Assembly (NCBI GenBank): GCA_965370045.1
Contig: CBDUSI010000039.1
Location: 1-35,904 of the forward strand
DNA length: 35,904 bases
Source of the DNA: CAZONU01 sp965370045
GTDB lineage: Bacteria; Planctomycetota; SZUA-567; JAKLDR01
Direction of reading: 5' to 3'
Part shown: positions 15,743-27,500 of the stretch, one piece after another
Numbering within the stretch: the first letter of the stretch is position 1
How the letters are laid out: each line of letters starts with the position of its first letter
Made by a program: the position numbers and the translations under genes
The notes under the pieces: model-generated
Database searches by the model: none
The model's input: the letters and a program-made list of their open reading frames with translations, nothing else
What the model was told of the DNA's origin: nothing

Positions 15743-17569
15743 ATGTGTGGCATCATCGGCTGCGTTGGCGGCTCCGGCGCAGTCGGCCTGGTTCTCTCCG
15801 GCCTGGAGACCCTGGAGTACCGCGGTTACGACTCGGCGGGCCTGGCCGTGCTGGACGGTGGCGAGCTCGGCGTGGTCCGCGTCCGCGGACGGGTCGCGGA
15901 GTTGCGCGCGGCGGTCGCCGGCGGGTTCGTGGACGCGGAGACGGCCATCGGCCACACCCGCTGGGCCACCCACGGCGCGCCCAGCGAGGCCAACGCCCAC
16001 CCGCACGTCGACTCGGCCGGCCGCGTCGCCGTGGCCCACAACGGCATCATCGAGAACCACCGCGCGCTGCGCCGCGAGCTGGAGACGGCCGGCGCGACCT
16101 TCCGCTCGGACACCGACTCGGAAGTCCTGGCCCACCTGGTCCGCAAGCATCTCGACGCCGGCTGCGACCTCGCCGACGCGGTTCGAGGCGCAATTGGCGA
16201 GGCCCAGGGCACGCTGGGCATCGCGGTCGTCAGCGCGGACCACCCCGGGACCATCGTCGCCGCCCGGCGGGGCAGCCCCCTGGCGGTGGGCCTGGCCGAG
16301 GGCCGCAACCTGGTGGCCAGCGACGCTCTGGCCCTGGCCGCCCACACCAAGCGCGTGGTCTACCTCGAAGACGAAGACCTGGCGGTGGTGACCCCCGATG
16401 GCGTGACAATCCTCGACCGGACGGGCCAGGAAGCCAGCCGCGAAACCACCGAGATCGCCTGGGACGCCGTGGCCATCGGCAAGGAAGGCTACGAGCACTT
16501 CATGCTCAAGGAGATCCACGAGCAGCCCGGGAGCGTCGAGGACACCCTGCGCGGCCGCCTGGCCGGCTCGACCGTGAAAATCGAGACCGAGCTTCCCGCG
16601 GAGCTCTTCGCCAACCTCTCCCGCGTGGTCGTGGTGGCCATGGGCACCAGCTGGCACGCGGGGCTCATCGCCCGCAACATGATCGAGCGGATGGCGCGCC
16701 TGCCCGTGCAGGTCGACTACGCCGCCGAGTTCCGCTACCGCCATCCGGTGGTGGACGAAGGCACGCTGGTCCTGGCGATAAGCCAGTCCGGCGAGACCGC
16801 CGACACGCTGGAGGCCGTGCGCCTCGCCCGCCGCCTGGGGGTGCGCACCGCGGCGATAGTAAACGTGGTCGACTCCTCGATGAGCCGGGAGGCCGGCGGG
16901 GTGCTCTACACCCGCGCGGGTCCGGAGATCGGAGTGGCCAGCACCAAGGCTTTCACCTCGCAGCTGGCCGCGCTGTACATGATAGCCATCAGGCTGGGCC
17001 AGGCGCGCGGGACGCTCCCGGAAGAAGAGGCCGCCCGACGCATCGGTGACCTCCGCGCGGTGCCCGGCGAGCTCCGCCGGGTGTTGGAGGGCGCCGCCCA
17101 CGTTGAGAAGATCGCCAGCAAGTACGCCGGCGCCAGGGACTGTCTCTTTCTGGGGCGCGGCTCGGGGTATCCGCTGGCGCTGGAGGGCGCGCTCAAGCTC
17201 AAAGAGATTGCCTACGTCCACGCCGAGGGCTATCACGCCGCGGAGATGAAGCACGGGCCCATCGCGCTCATCGACGAGAACATGCCCGTGGTGGTCCTGG
17301 CCCTGCACGGCCGCCGCTACGAGAAGATCATGAGCAACATCGAGGAGGTGAAAAGCCGCGGCGGCAAGGTGATCGCCATAGCCTCCGTCGGCGATGACGA
17401 GATCGCTGATCGCGTGGACGACGTGATCCACATCCCCGACGAGATCGGCATCATGAACGCGCTGACCGCGGTGATTCCTTTGCAGCTTTTCGCGTACTAC
17501 GTGGCCGTCGAGCGCGGCTGCGACATCGACAAACCCCGAAATCTGGCCAAGAGCGTGACGGTGGAGTAA
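15743..17569 (+). CDS. glmS: Glutamine-fructose-6-phosphate aminotransferase (GlmS)
   Basis: 608 residues, the usual family length. It makes glucosamine-6-phosphate for peptidoglycan and lipopolysaccharide. Cys2 (MCGIIGCVGG) is the class II glutaminase nucleophile; EYRGYDSAG and GHTRWATHG (about 70-78) complete that domain. Two SIS sugar-isomerase domains follow, with AMGTSWHAG, ISQSGETADTLEA and GVASTKAFTSQLAALYM, and the C-terminus KPRNLAKSVTVE is the standard GlmS/F6P-site ending. It starts 1 nt after purF. There is no leader space for a glmS ribozyme, so control must come from the operon promoter or enzyme level. Confidence 0.97.
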   Translation: MCGIIGCVGGSGAVGLVLSGLETLEYRGYDSAGLAVLDGGELGVVRVRGRVAELRAAVAGGFVDAETAIGHTRWATHGAPSEANAHPHVDSAGRVAVAHNGIIENHRALRRELETAGATFRSDTDSEVLAHLVRKHLDAGCDLADAVRGAIGEAQGTLGIAVVSADHPGTIVAARRGSPLAVGLAEGRNLVASDALALAAHTKRVVYLEDEDLAVVTPDGVTILDRTGQEASRETTEIAWDAVAIGKEGYEHFMLKEIHEQPGSVEDTLRGRLAGSTVKIETELPAELFANLSRVVVVAMGTSWHAGLIARNMIERMARLPVQVDYAAEFRYRHPVVDEGTLVLAISQSGETADTLEAVRLARRLGVRTAAIVNVVDSSMSREAGGVLYTRAGPEIGVASTKAFTSQLAALYMIAIRLGQARGTLPEEEAARRIGDLRAVPGELRRVLEGAAHVEKIASKYAGARDCLFLGRGSGYPLALEGALKLKEIAYVHAEGYHAAEMKHGPIALIDENMPVVVLALHGRRYEKIMSNIEEVKSRGGKVIAIASVGDDEIADRVDDVIHIPDEIGIMNALTAVIPLQLFAYYVAVERGCDIDKPRNLAKSVTVE

Positions 17570-17571
17570 GC

Positions 17572-18245
17572 GTGGCAACTCAAACCGCAGAGACCGCAGA
17601 GAAGACCGAGAGCGCTCAGCAGAAAGGTGGTGCCGGCCGGCTGCTCTTCACCTGGACGCTGGTGACGCTGGCGATCCTGTGCCTCCTGGCCGCCGGCGGG
17701 TGGTTTGGAGTACGCTGGCACGCGAGACGCGTGCTGGCCGAGTTGGCCAGCGAGAGGGTATACATGGGGGCTTCCTTCCACCCGGCCTCCGTCCTGCTTG
17801 CCGAGGGGCAACTCAGCAAGCTCCCGGACTTCATCGTGTATCCTGTACTCTTGGAAGAGGCCCGGCAATATCCAGAAATGAACCACTCGTTTACAGCCTC
17901 GGGATCGAGCGGTGTCGAGAGCTACTACGCTCTCCTCTTGCTGGAAGCGAAGGCACGTGGGGGTCGCCAGGCACTGCTACCTGGTGCGGACACCCCGGAG
18001 CCCCTCCCCGGGGTCGAGGTTTGGGTCGGCAGGTTGCCGCGCCAGTTACTGGAGGACCTGTACTTAGCCGACAACGGCCCGGAAGTGACTCACCCCATAC
18101 CGGGCTCCGGACTCATCAATGTCCTGGAACCGCATGATCCTCGCTGGCAAACGCCCAGCTCAAAGGATGAGTGCCGCGCAGCGCTGGAAAGGCTGGGTAT
18201 TGTCAAAGCGGCCGCGAAAAAGAATGCTTCCTTGAGGAGCCTGAA

Positions 18246-18249
<4 letters not shown>
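17572..18249 (+). CDS. Single-pass membrane protein of unknown function
   Basis: 225 residues from GTG 17572, 2 nt after glmS. A short Thr/Glu/Ala/Gln-rich cytoplasmic stretch (1-22) leads to one membrane segment (about 24-46, hydrophobic with LLFTWTLVTLAILCLL), then an extracytoplasmic domain of about 175 residues that I do not recognise. Codons use visibly less G/C at third positions than in glmS and carA, suggesting later insertion into the operon. The stop overlaps the carA start (GTGA), so it is translationally coupled to carA. A function linked to amidotransferases cannot be read from the sequence. Confidence 0.75.
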
Positions 18250-19343
<1,094 letters not shown>

Positions 19344-19345
19344 CC

Positions 19346-19762
19346 ATGATGAGAAGGCGAGAACACTTGGCTTTCCTCCTCGTCTGCCTGCCGGCGCTCG
19401 CGGCCCCCTGGGGGTGCGGACCGAGGCAAGCCACGCGGACGGCTGGCCCGCAGCCACCCACCCAGCAGTCCGGGGATTTCGTGATAAAGGTATCGAGCGC
19501 CCCGGGTAACCCCGGGAAACCGATCTTCAAGGTGGGCAATTGGTCAACCGGCAATCCGGACGACCTCGTTCCGCGAGTCAAGGCGCTGGGAAGGGACGTG
19601 ACCGTCGTTATCGTCGGGGACGCCGATTGTCCGTTCAAACATATAATGACCGCGCTGGACGCATGTGCCCGGGCCAACCACACAAAGGTAGCCTTCCGCC
19701 CTCCCCTCGGCGGTACCGGGAAGAGAGACAAACTTCCACGTTCTGGGGGAGACCGCCAATGA
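19346..19762 (+). CDS. ExbD/TolR-like probable lipoprotein
   Basis: 138 residues. The N-terminus is a basic MMRRRE plus a hydrophobic segment ending in PWGC (Cys24), a possible but atypical lipobox; it could instead be a membrane anchor. After a Pro/Gln linker, DVTVVIVGDADCPFKHIMTA and the following DACARANHTKVAF match the ExbD/TolR periplasmic fold, where a beta strand, Asp-containing turn and helix recur. ExbD/TolR transmit proton-motive force with ExbB/TolQ, but no ExbB is here and the canonical membrane-helix Asp is not evident, so an energising role is doubtful. It starts 2 nt after carA, and its stop overlaps the pyrG start (ATGA). Confidence 0.65.
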   Translation: MMRRREHLAFLLVCLPALAAPWGCGPRQATRTAGPQPPTQQSGDFVIKVSSAPGNPGKPIFKVGNWSTGNPDDLVPRVKALGRDVTVVIVGDADCPFKHIMTALDACARANHTKVAFRPPLGGTGKRDKLPRSGGDRQ

Positions 19763-21363
19763 CCAAGCACATTTTCGTTACCGGCGGAGTGGTCTCCTCG
19801 CTGGGCAAGGGCATCACCAGCGCCGCGCTGGGGCTGATAGTCAAGCGCATGGGGCTCAACGTGCAGCTCCAGAAGATGGACCCCTACCTCAACGTGGACC
19901 CCGGGACCATGAGCCCCTTCCAGCACGGGGAGGTCTACGTCACCGAGGACGGCACCGAGACCGACCTGGACCTCGGCCACTACGAGCGCTACACCTCGGT
20001 GGACTGCTCACGCGAGTCGAACTACACCTCCGGGCAGATTTACAGCTCGGTCATCGAGAAGGAGCGCCGCGGCGACTACCTGGGCAAGACCGTGCAGGTG
20101 ATCCCCCACGTCACCGACGAGATCAAGAAGGCCATCACCAGCCTGGACGGCCCCCACAACGACGTGGTCATCACCGAGCTGGGCGGCACCGTGGGAGACA
20201 TCGAGGGCCTGCCCTTTCTCGAAGCCATAAGGCAGTTCCGGCACGACTTCCCCCGGGCCGACGTGGCCTACATCCACCTGACCCTGGTGCCCTACCTGCA
20301 CGCCGCCGGTGAGATGAAGACCAAGCCCACCCAGCAGTCGGTCGGCAAGCTCCGGGAAATCGGCATCCAGCCCGACGTGCTCATCGCCCGCACCGAGAAG
20401 CACATGACGGAAGAGATGTACGAGAAGATATCGCTCTTCTGCAACGTGCGCCGCGAGGCGGTCATTGAGGAGAAGGACGTGGACACCTCCATCTACGAGG
20501 TGCCCCTCAGGCTCGTGGAGCAGGGCCTGGACACCGTGCTCGCCGAACTCCTGGGCCTGGGCCCGCGCCACGTGGACCTGTCTGACTGGGACGCCTTCGT
20601 GGAGCGCATCCGCAACCCCAAGACGACCGCCAGGATCGCCGTGGTCGGCAAGTACATCGCCCTGCAGGACGCTTACAAGAGCATCTACGAGGCGCTGACG
20701 CACGCCGGCGCGCATCACGGCGCCAAGGTCGAGATTATGCGCGTCGACAGCGAAGAGGTCGAGAAGGACGGCGCGGAGAAGCACCTCGCCGGGGTCGACG
20801 GCGTCCTGGTTCCCGGGGGATTCGGCGTGCGCGGCATCGAGGGCAAGGTCGCCGCGGTCAGGTTCGCGCGAGAGAAACGCGTGCCGTTCTTCGGCATATG
20901 TCTGGGCATGCAGTGCGCGGTGATCGAGATCGCCCGGGAGGTCCTCGCCCTGCAAGGCGCCAACAGCGCGGAGTTCGACGAGAAAACGCCCCACCCGGTG
21001 ATCGCCCTCATGGACGAGCAACGCAAGGTAACGAAGATGGGCGGTACCATGCGGCTGGGCTCCTGGCCCTGCAAGCTGGCCGACGGCAGCAAGGCCCGCG
21101 CGGCCTACCGCGAGAGCGAGATCGGCGAGCGCCACCGCCACCGCTACGAGTTCAACAACGAATACCGGGAGAAGTTCAAAGGCGCGGGCGTGGCTTTCAG
21201 CGGGCTCGGCCCCGACGGCCAACTGGTGGAGATCATCGAACTCCCGGACCACCCCTGGTTCGTCGCCGGGCAGTTCCACCCCGAGTTCAAGAGCCGGCCG
21301 CTGGCCCCCCACCCGCTCTTCCGGGACTTCGTGGGCGCAGCTGTCAAGCAGGCGGGGGGCTAG
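19759..21363 (+). CDS. pyrG: CTP synthase (PyrG)
   Basis: 534 residues, the standard length. It aminates UTP to CTP with ATP and glutamine. The N-terminal synthetase opens MTKHIFVTGGVVSSLGKG with its P-loop-like motif; KMDPYLNVDPGTMSP and ELGGTVGDIEG are family signatures. The C-terminal class I glutaminase has GICLGMQ (Cys381 nucleophile) and QFHPEFKSRP (His/Glu). Start 19759 overlaps the preceding lipoprotein stop and is served by GGGGGAG about 8 nt upstream. The stop at 21363 abuts the carB start with no gap. Confidence 0.97.
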   Translation: MTKHIFVTGGVVSSLGKGITSAALGLIVKRMGLNVQLQKMDPYLNVDPGTMSPFQHGEVYVTEDGTETDLDLGHYERYTSVDCSRESNYTSGQIYSSVIEKERRGDYLGKTVQVIPHVTDEIKKAITSLDGPHNDVVITELGGTVGDIEGLPFLEAIRQFRHDFPRADVAYIHLTLVPYLHAAGEMKTKPTQQSVGKLREIGIQPDVLIARTEKHMTEEMYEKISLFCNVRREAVIEEKDVDTSIYEVPLRLVEQGLDTVLAELLGLGPRHVDLSDWDAFVERIRNPKTTARIAVVGKYIALQDAYKSIYEALTHAGAHHGAKVEIMRVDSEEVEKDGAEKHLAGVDGVLVPGGFGVRGIEGKVAAVRFAREKRVPFFGICLGMQCAVIEIAREVLALQGANSAEFDEKTPHPVIALMDEQRKVTKMGGTMRLGSWPCKLADGSKARAAYRESEIGERHRHRYEFNNEYREKFKGAGVAFSGLGPDGQLVEIIELPDHPWFVAGQFHPEFKSRPLAPHPLFRDFVGAAVKQAGG

Positions 21364-23033
<1,670 letters not shown>

Positions 23034-23037
<4 letters not shown>

Positions 23038-23909
23038 TCCGCCCCGGAACCCAGCCGCTTGGACATCACCACGCTGTTGCCCAGCCGGTTATAGATCACC
23101 CGGTCCATGACCTTGCGGGTGATGGCCAGGCCGAAGCCCCCGGGCCGCTTGCCATCGGCCTCGCGCCGGCGGGCCACCTCGGCAGGACCGTGCTCCGGGT
23201 CGACCAGCGGGTCGGGCACCTCTCCCGGCTCAAAGCCCACGCCGAGGTCCTCGACCTTGAAAACGATCTCGCCGGGGAACAGGCAGTAGCTGATCCGCAC
23301 CGGCTTGACCAGGTCGTGGCGGTTGCCCCACTCCACAGCGTTGGTCACCACCTCGTTGATGACGATCTTTATGTCCTCCAACTCGAGGGGAGACAGGTGA
23401 TGCCCGGACAAGAGCTCAAAAAGGTGCTCCACGCGCTCGACGTGCTCCCGCCGGCTGCCGGCGGTGATCTCAACCCATTGGGACCGGGCCTGCACCTCCA
23501 CGGACGTTTCGGCGAGGTCCAGGCCCCCCCGGTCGGCGTGCAGCGCGGCGACCACCGCCGCTCGCAAATCGGCCAACTCAAATGGCTTGGCCAGGAAGCG
23601 CACGGCCCCGGCGTTGGCGCTGTCGAGAATGGCTTGCTTCGATGGATACCCGGTGATGACCACGAACCCCACCCGGGGATGCTCGCTCCGGGTCCGGCGG
23701 ACCAGCTCGATCCCGTCGATGCGCGGCATGCTCACGTCGACCACCGCGGCGTCGAAGTGCTCGGCGGCCAGGGCCTCCAGCGCTTCCTGGCCGTCGCCGA
23801 CGGTCCGAACCTCGAACCCCAGATTGGTCAGGTACATGAGCAGCAGGTCCTGCATCTGGGGCTCGTCGTCGGCCACCAGGATGCGCATGCCCTCGAACTC
23901 CATCGCCAT
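23034..23909 (-). CDS. Response regulator fused to an RsbW-type HATPase
   Basis: 291 residues. The receiver domain (about 8-122) has acidic Asp14/Asp15, phospho-acceptor Asp58 (VVDVSMP) and Lys108. A linker leads to a HATPase_c_2 domain (about 145-288) with N-box NEVVTNAVEWGN, DLGVGF and GGFGLAI. This ATPase type occurs in RsbW/SpoIIAB anti-sigma kinases, suggesting phospho-controlled partner switching. No STAS anti-sigma antagonist or PP2C phosphatase is in the window. It is divergent from a Ser/Thr kinase across 300 nt, and its stop codon overlaps that of carB within one CTAG. ATGs at 23903 and 23888 are alternative starts. Confidence 0.88.
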
Positions 23910-23940
23910 CGCTCATAACCTCGACAGTCAGCCTGCATTC

Positions 23941-23968
23941 AGTATACGGCGAAGCAACGCGTAATCAA
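23941..23968 (-). promoter_or_regulatory. Promoter of the REC-HATPase gene
   Basis: Minus strand TTGATT (23968-23963), 16 nt, TATACT (23946-23941). Predicted start near 23934, about 25 nt before the ATG. Confidence 0.5.
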
Positions 23969-24005
23969 AGAGCCTTAACCCCGAAAGCGCCACGCGCCAG
24001 CATGG

Positions 24006-24027
24006 CCGGCGGCGGAAGCGCCGCCGG
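24006..24027. other. Perfect 9-bp GC hairpin in the divergent region
   Basis: CCGGCGGCG, GAAG loop, CGCCGCCGG forms a perfect stem with no T-tract on either side, so it is not a typical terminator. It sits between the divergent promoters of the REC-HATPase and kinase genes. The rest of 23910-24208 holds only those promoters and no ORF I can support. Confidence 0.5.
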
Positions 24028-24106
24028 GAGTGCGACATGCGTTGCCGTAACAAGCAACCCGCGTTCGCGCCAGAGCATTTCCCGCAATGCCAACCGTTGA
24101 AACAAG

Positions 24107-24135
24107 TTGACCCCACGCTTATATATGTGTACACT
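24107..24135 (+). promoter_or_regulatory. Promoter of the Ser/Thr kinase locus
   Basis: TTGACC (24107-24112), 17 nt containing TTATATATG, then TACACT (24130-24135). Predicted start near 24142. The palindrome GTGTACAC (24127-24134) overlaps the -10 box and could be an operator. Confidence 0.55.
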
Positions 24136-24208
24136 GTAGTTACCAGTGATCATGAACAGATAGCATCTCCGCGCCGGGCTTGACTATCATCGACTGGCAG
24201 ACGGCATC

Positions 24209-24547
24209 ATGCGCCCGGCGAGCTTCAGGGGGGAAAAGTTGAAGCCCCGGGACACTCACTTCGTCAAGGTTCTGGTCGACAGCGGGGTGATCTCCTTCAA
24301 GGAGGCCGGCTCACTGGAGGAGCAGCAGGAAGCGCTGCTCTCCGAAACCGGTGAGAGCAAGCCGGTATGGGATATCGCCGTCGACGGCGGGATGATCACC
24401 CGCCACCAGGCCGAGCGCTTCCTTGCCAGTGCCGACGGCCCGGAAAAAGCCGCCGGTGCATCCCGCAAGGAGAACACCCAGGAACTGGCGCCGCTGAAGC
24501 CCGCCGAGGCCGGTCCTCCGGCCGGAAGCTGGGCGGGTACGTGCTGA
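24209..24547 (+). CDS. N-terminal segment of the kinase, in another frame
   Basis: 112 residues from ATG 24209; TTG 24239, with AGGGGGGA a few nt upstream, is an equally good start. The sequence (HFVKVLVDSGVISFKEA, then VDGGMITRHQAERFL) resembles the short helical module found ahead of the catalytic domain in many large planctomycete-type Hanks kinases. The frame runs to TGA 24545-24547, 7 nt into the kinase ORF that begins at GTG 24541 in the -1 frame. It is either a separate translationally coupled protein or the true kinase N-terminus cut off by a 1-nt indel. Homopolymer and GGCCGG runs nearby make an assembly error possible. Confidence 0.55.
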   Translation: MRPASFRGEKLKPRDTHFVKVLVDSGVISFKEAGSLEEQQEALLSETGESKPVWDIAVDGGMITRHQAERFLASADGPEKAAGASRKENTQELAPLKPAEAGPPAGSWAGTC

Positions 24548-27500
24548 TCAGCAAGCTGGGCCAGGGCGGGATGGGCGCGGTGTACAAGGCCCGCCAGGAG
24601 TCGATGGACCGCACGGTGGCCATCAAGGTGCTGCCCCGCAACCTGGCCAAGAACCAGGAGTTCATCGAGAGGTTCCTGCGCGAGGCCCGGGCCGCCGGGA
24701 GGCTCGGCCACCCCAACATCGTGGCGGGCATCGACGCCGGTTTCGCCGATGGCTATTACTACTTCGCCATGGAGTACGTGGAGGCCCGCAACCTGGGCGA
24801 CCGGCTCGACGAAGGTTCGCTCGACGAGGACGAGGTCATCCGCATCGGCAAGCAGATGGCCGAGGCCCTGGACCATGCGCACGCCGCAAACATCGTCCAT
24901 CGCGACGTCAAGCCCGAGAACATCCTGGTCACGCTCGGCGGGCAGGCCAAGTTGTGCGACCTTGGCCTGGCGCGCTCCACCGGCGAGGACATGCGCATCA
25001 CCCAGGCGGGCATGACGGTGGGCACGCCCTACTACGTATCGCCGGAGCAGGTGCAGGGCAAGGAGCCCGACATCCGCGCGGACATCTACTCGCTGGGAGC
25101 CACGCTGTACCACCTGGTCACCGGGCAGCCGCCGTTCGACGGCGAGACCCCCATGGCGGTGATGCTGAAGCATCTCAACGAGACGCCGCCCAGCCCCCGG
25201 GACGTGCGCCCCACGGGGGTGAGCCCGGCCCTGGAGGCGATCATCCTCAAGATGATGGCCCGCCACCAGGAGAATCGCTATCAGACGATGGATCAGGTGG
25301 CTTCGGACCTTCACAAGGCGGCCAGCGGGGCGATTCCTTCGGCCCTGACCGGGACGATGGCCGCAAGGCGGCGGGGCTCTCGCCGCCGGTCGGGGACCAC
25401 CAGCGGGACCCGCGCCACGCGGCCGATCAGCACCCGCAGCGCGCAACCGGTGGAGGATGAAGGCCGACGCCTGCCGGTGAAGCTGATTGCCATCGCCGCG
25501 GCGCTGGTGGCGCTGGTCGGCATGGTGATTGCGGCGGTGGTGCTCAAGAGCGACAAGCCGGACGGCAATGGCGATAACGGGGTAATTGTCCGGCCGGACC
25601 CCGAGAAGGAGCGCTTGCAGAAGCTCGCCGGCGAGCTGAAACTCATCCGCGGCTATGAGCAGAAGAACCCCGGGGAGTACGGCAGGCTGATCGAGCGCTA
25701 CACCGGCTTCCTGGGCAAGGCGGCGGGAACCAGGTACGAAGCCGAGGTCCGCGATGCGCTGGCCGCGGTGCAGAAACGCCGCGACCAGGACAAGTCCAAG
25801 GAGCGTCTCCAGAAGCTGGCTGCGGATCTGGAGGCGATCTCCACCTTCGAGAAGGGCAACGCCGGGAAGTACGCGGAGGTCATCTCCCGATACACCACCT
25901 TCGCGACCGGGGCGGCCGGGACCGAGTTCGAGGGAAAGGCCCAGGCGGCCATAGCGGCGACGACGACGCGGAGAAAGCACAGGGCCCGGGAGCTCCTGTC
26001 CGAAACGACGCGGGCCGTCGCGGCAAGCCGCAAGGCCGGCAGGTTCGGAGAGGCGCTGGCCAGGCTCGCCGCGTTCCCCGGCAAGTACGGCGGCGACGTG
26101 AAGACGGAGCTCGGCGAGCTTGAGAAGGCGGTGCGCGCGGCCGGCAGAAGGAAATGGGGCGATATCCTCGCGGAGGCCCGCAAGCTGTCGAAGGCCGGCA
26201 AGTTCGACGATGCCAAAAGGAAGGCAATTGAAGGAAAGACGTTGGGCCTGGTGCAGATCGACAAGGAGATCGCCGCCGCCCTGGCCCAGGTCGAGAAGGA
26301 CCGCCGGGCCCACCAGGACGTTGCGACCGCCGGCTTCCGCAAGAAATACGCCGACTTCGCCAGGGAGTTCGGGAAGCTGATGGCCGCCGGCAAGTTCGAC
26401 GAGGCGGTGAAGAAGGGCCAGGCGCTGCGCGGCAAACTCACCCCCGATCTCGAAACCCGGCTGGCCGAAGACCTCGCCCTGGCCTCCGGCGCCGTCGGGT
26501 TCATCAAGAAGCTGCGCGGCCGGCTGGCGAAGGCCAGGCGGGGCGCTTTCACCGCGAGGCTGCCCATCGGCCAGCGGGGCCGCTTCCAGAGCTACGATCC
26601 CCGCACCGACGGGATCAACTTCAAGTTCGGCCCGGGCAGCACCACGCTCAAGACGACGGACTTCAAGGGCGAGATGCTGCTCGGGCTGGCCGGGAAGGCC
26701 GCGGGCGGGAAGCTCTCGGCGGCCGAGTCGCGGGGCGCGGCCTGTTACCTCCTGTCCAGGGGCGAGGCCAAGGGGGTTGCCGCACTCCTGAAGGAAGCCA
26801 AGGCCGGCGGTCAGAAGGTGGCTGACCTCGAAAAGCGTCTGGCGGTCATCGCCAAGGGAGCCAAAGAGGTCGAGGCCGAAAGGCTGCTGGCGCGCTTCGA
26901 CGATCTGGTCAAGCGCGAGAACTGGGCAGGCGTCGCCAGCGCGGGAAGTCAGCTCCTGAAGGAATACGGCGGGACGAGGGCGGTCAAGGCCCGCGCGGAC
27001 CTCGCCAAGCTGGTCGCCACGGCCATGGAGAAATCCTCGCCGCTGCAGACTTACACGTTGACCTTCCAGGAAGGCCAGCCGATCAAGGTCGCCGGGGTGG
27101 CCAGCTACAGCGGCACCGAGAATTCATACCTCTACAACTACGCCTCCCACGTTGACGCGGAACACAGCAGTGCGAAAGAAACCCTGTGCGCCAAGGCGTT
27201 CGTGCCGGTTATCCGCTTCGCGCTCACCCGCCGGGAGGGCGGCCCGCTGCCCGACGACGCCCGGATACTCTCGGCCAAGCTGCTCATCTGCAAGACCAAA
27301 GCTTATGTTCCTTACCTGGAGCTGCGCCGCTTGACGACTCCCTGGAAGGAGAAACAGGTCACCTGGAACTCCGCCGCGACGGGCCGGAAGTGGAAGATGC
27401 CCGGCGGCGACGTGAAGGCCAAGCCTTGCGCGGCCCTGGACCTCCCCGCGCTGTACGCGAAGGCGGGGTCCCGCATGTCGGAACCGGCCAAGAAGATATG

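Noticed and set aside
20008..21312. 434-residue minus-strand open frame
   Set aside because: Antisense shadow of pyrG, low-complexity His/Leu/Val composition.
24367..24540. Extended N-terminus of the kinase in its own frame
   Set aside because: The open frame upstream of GTG 24541 gives an Arg/Pro/Gly-rich, non-protein-like sequence; the other frame carries the plausible module.
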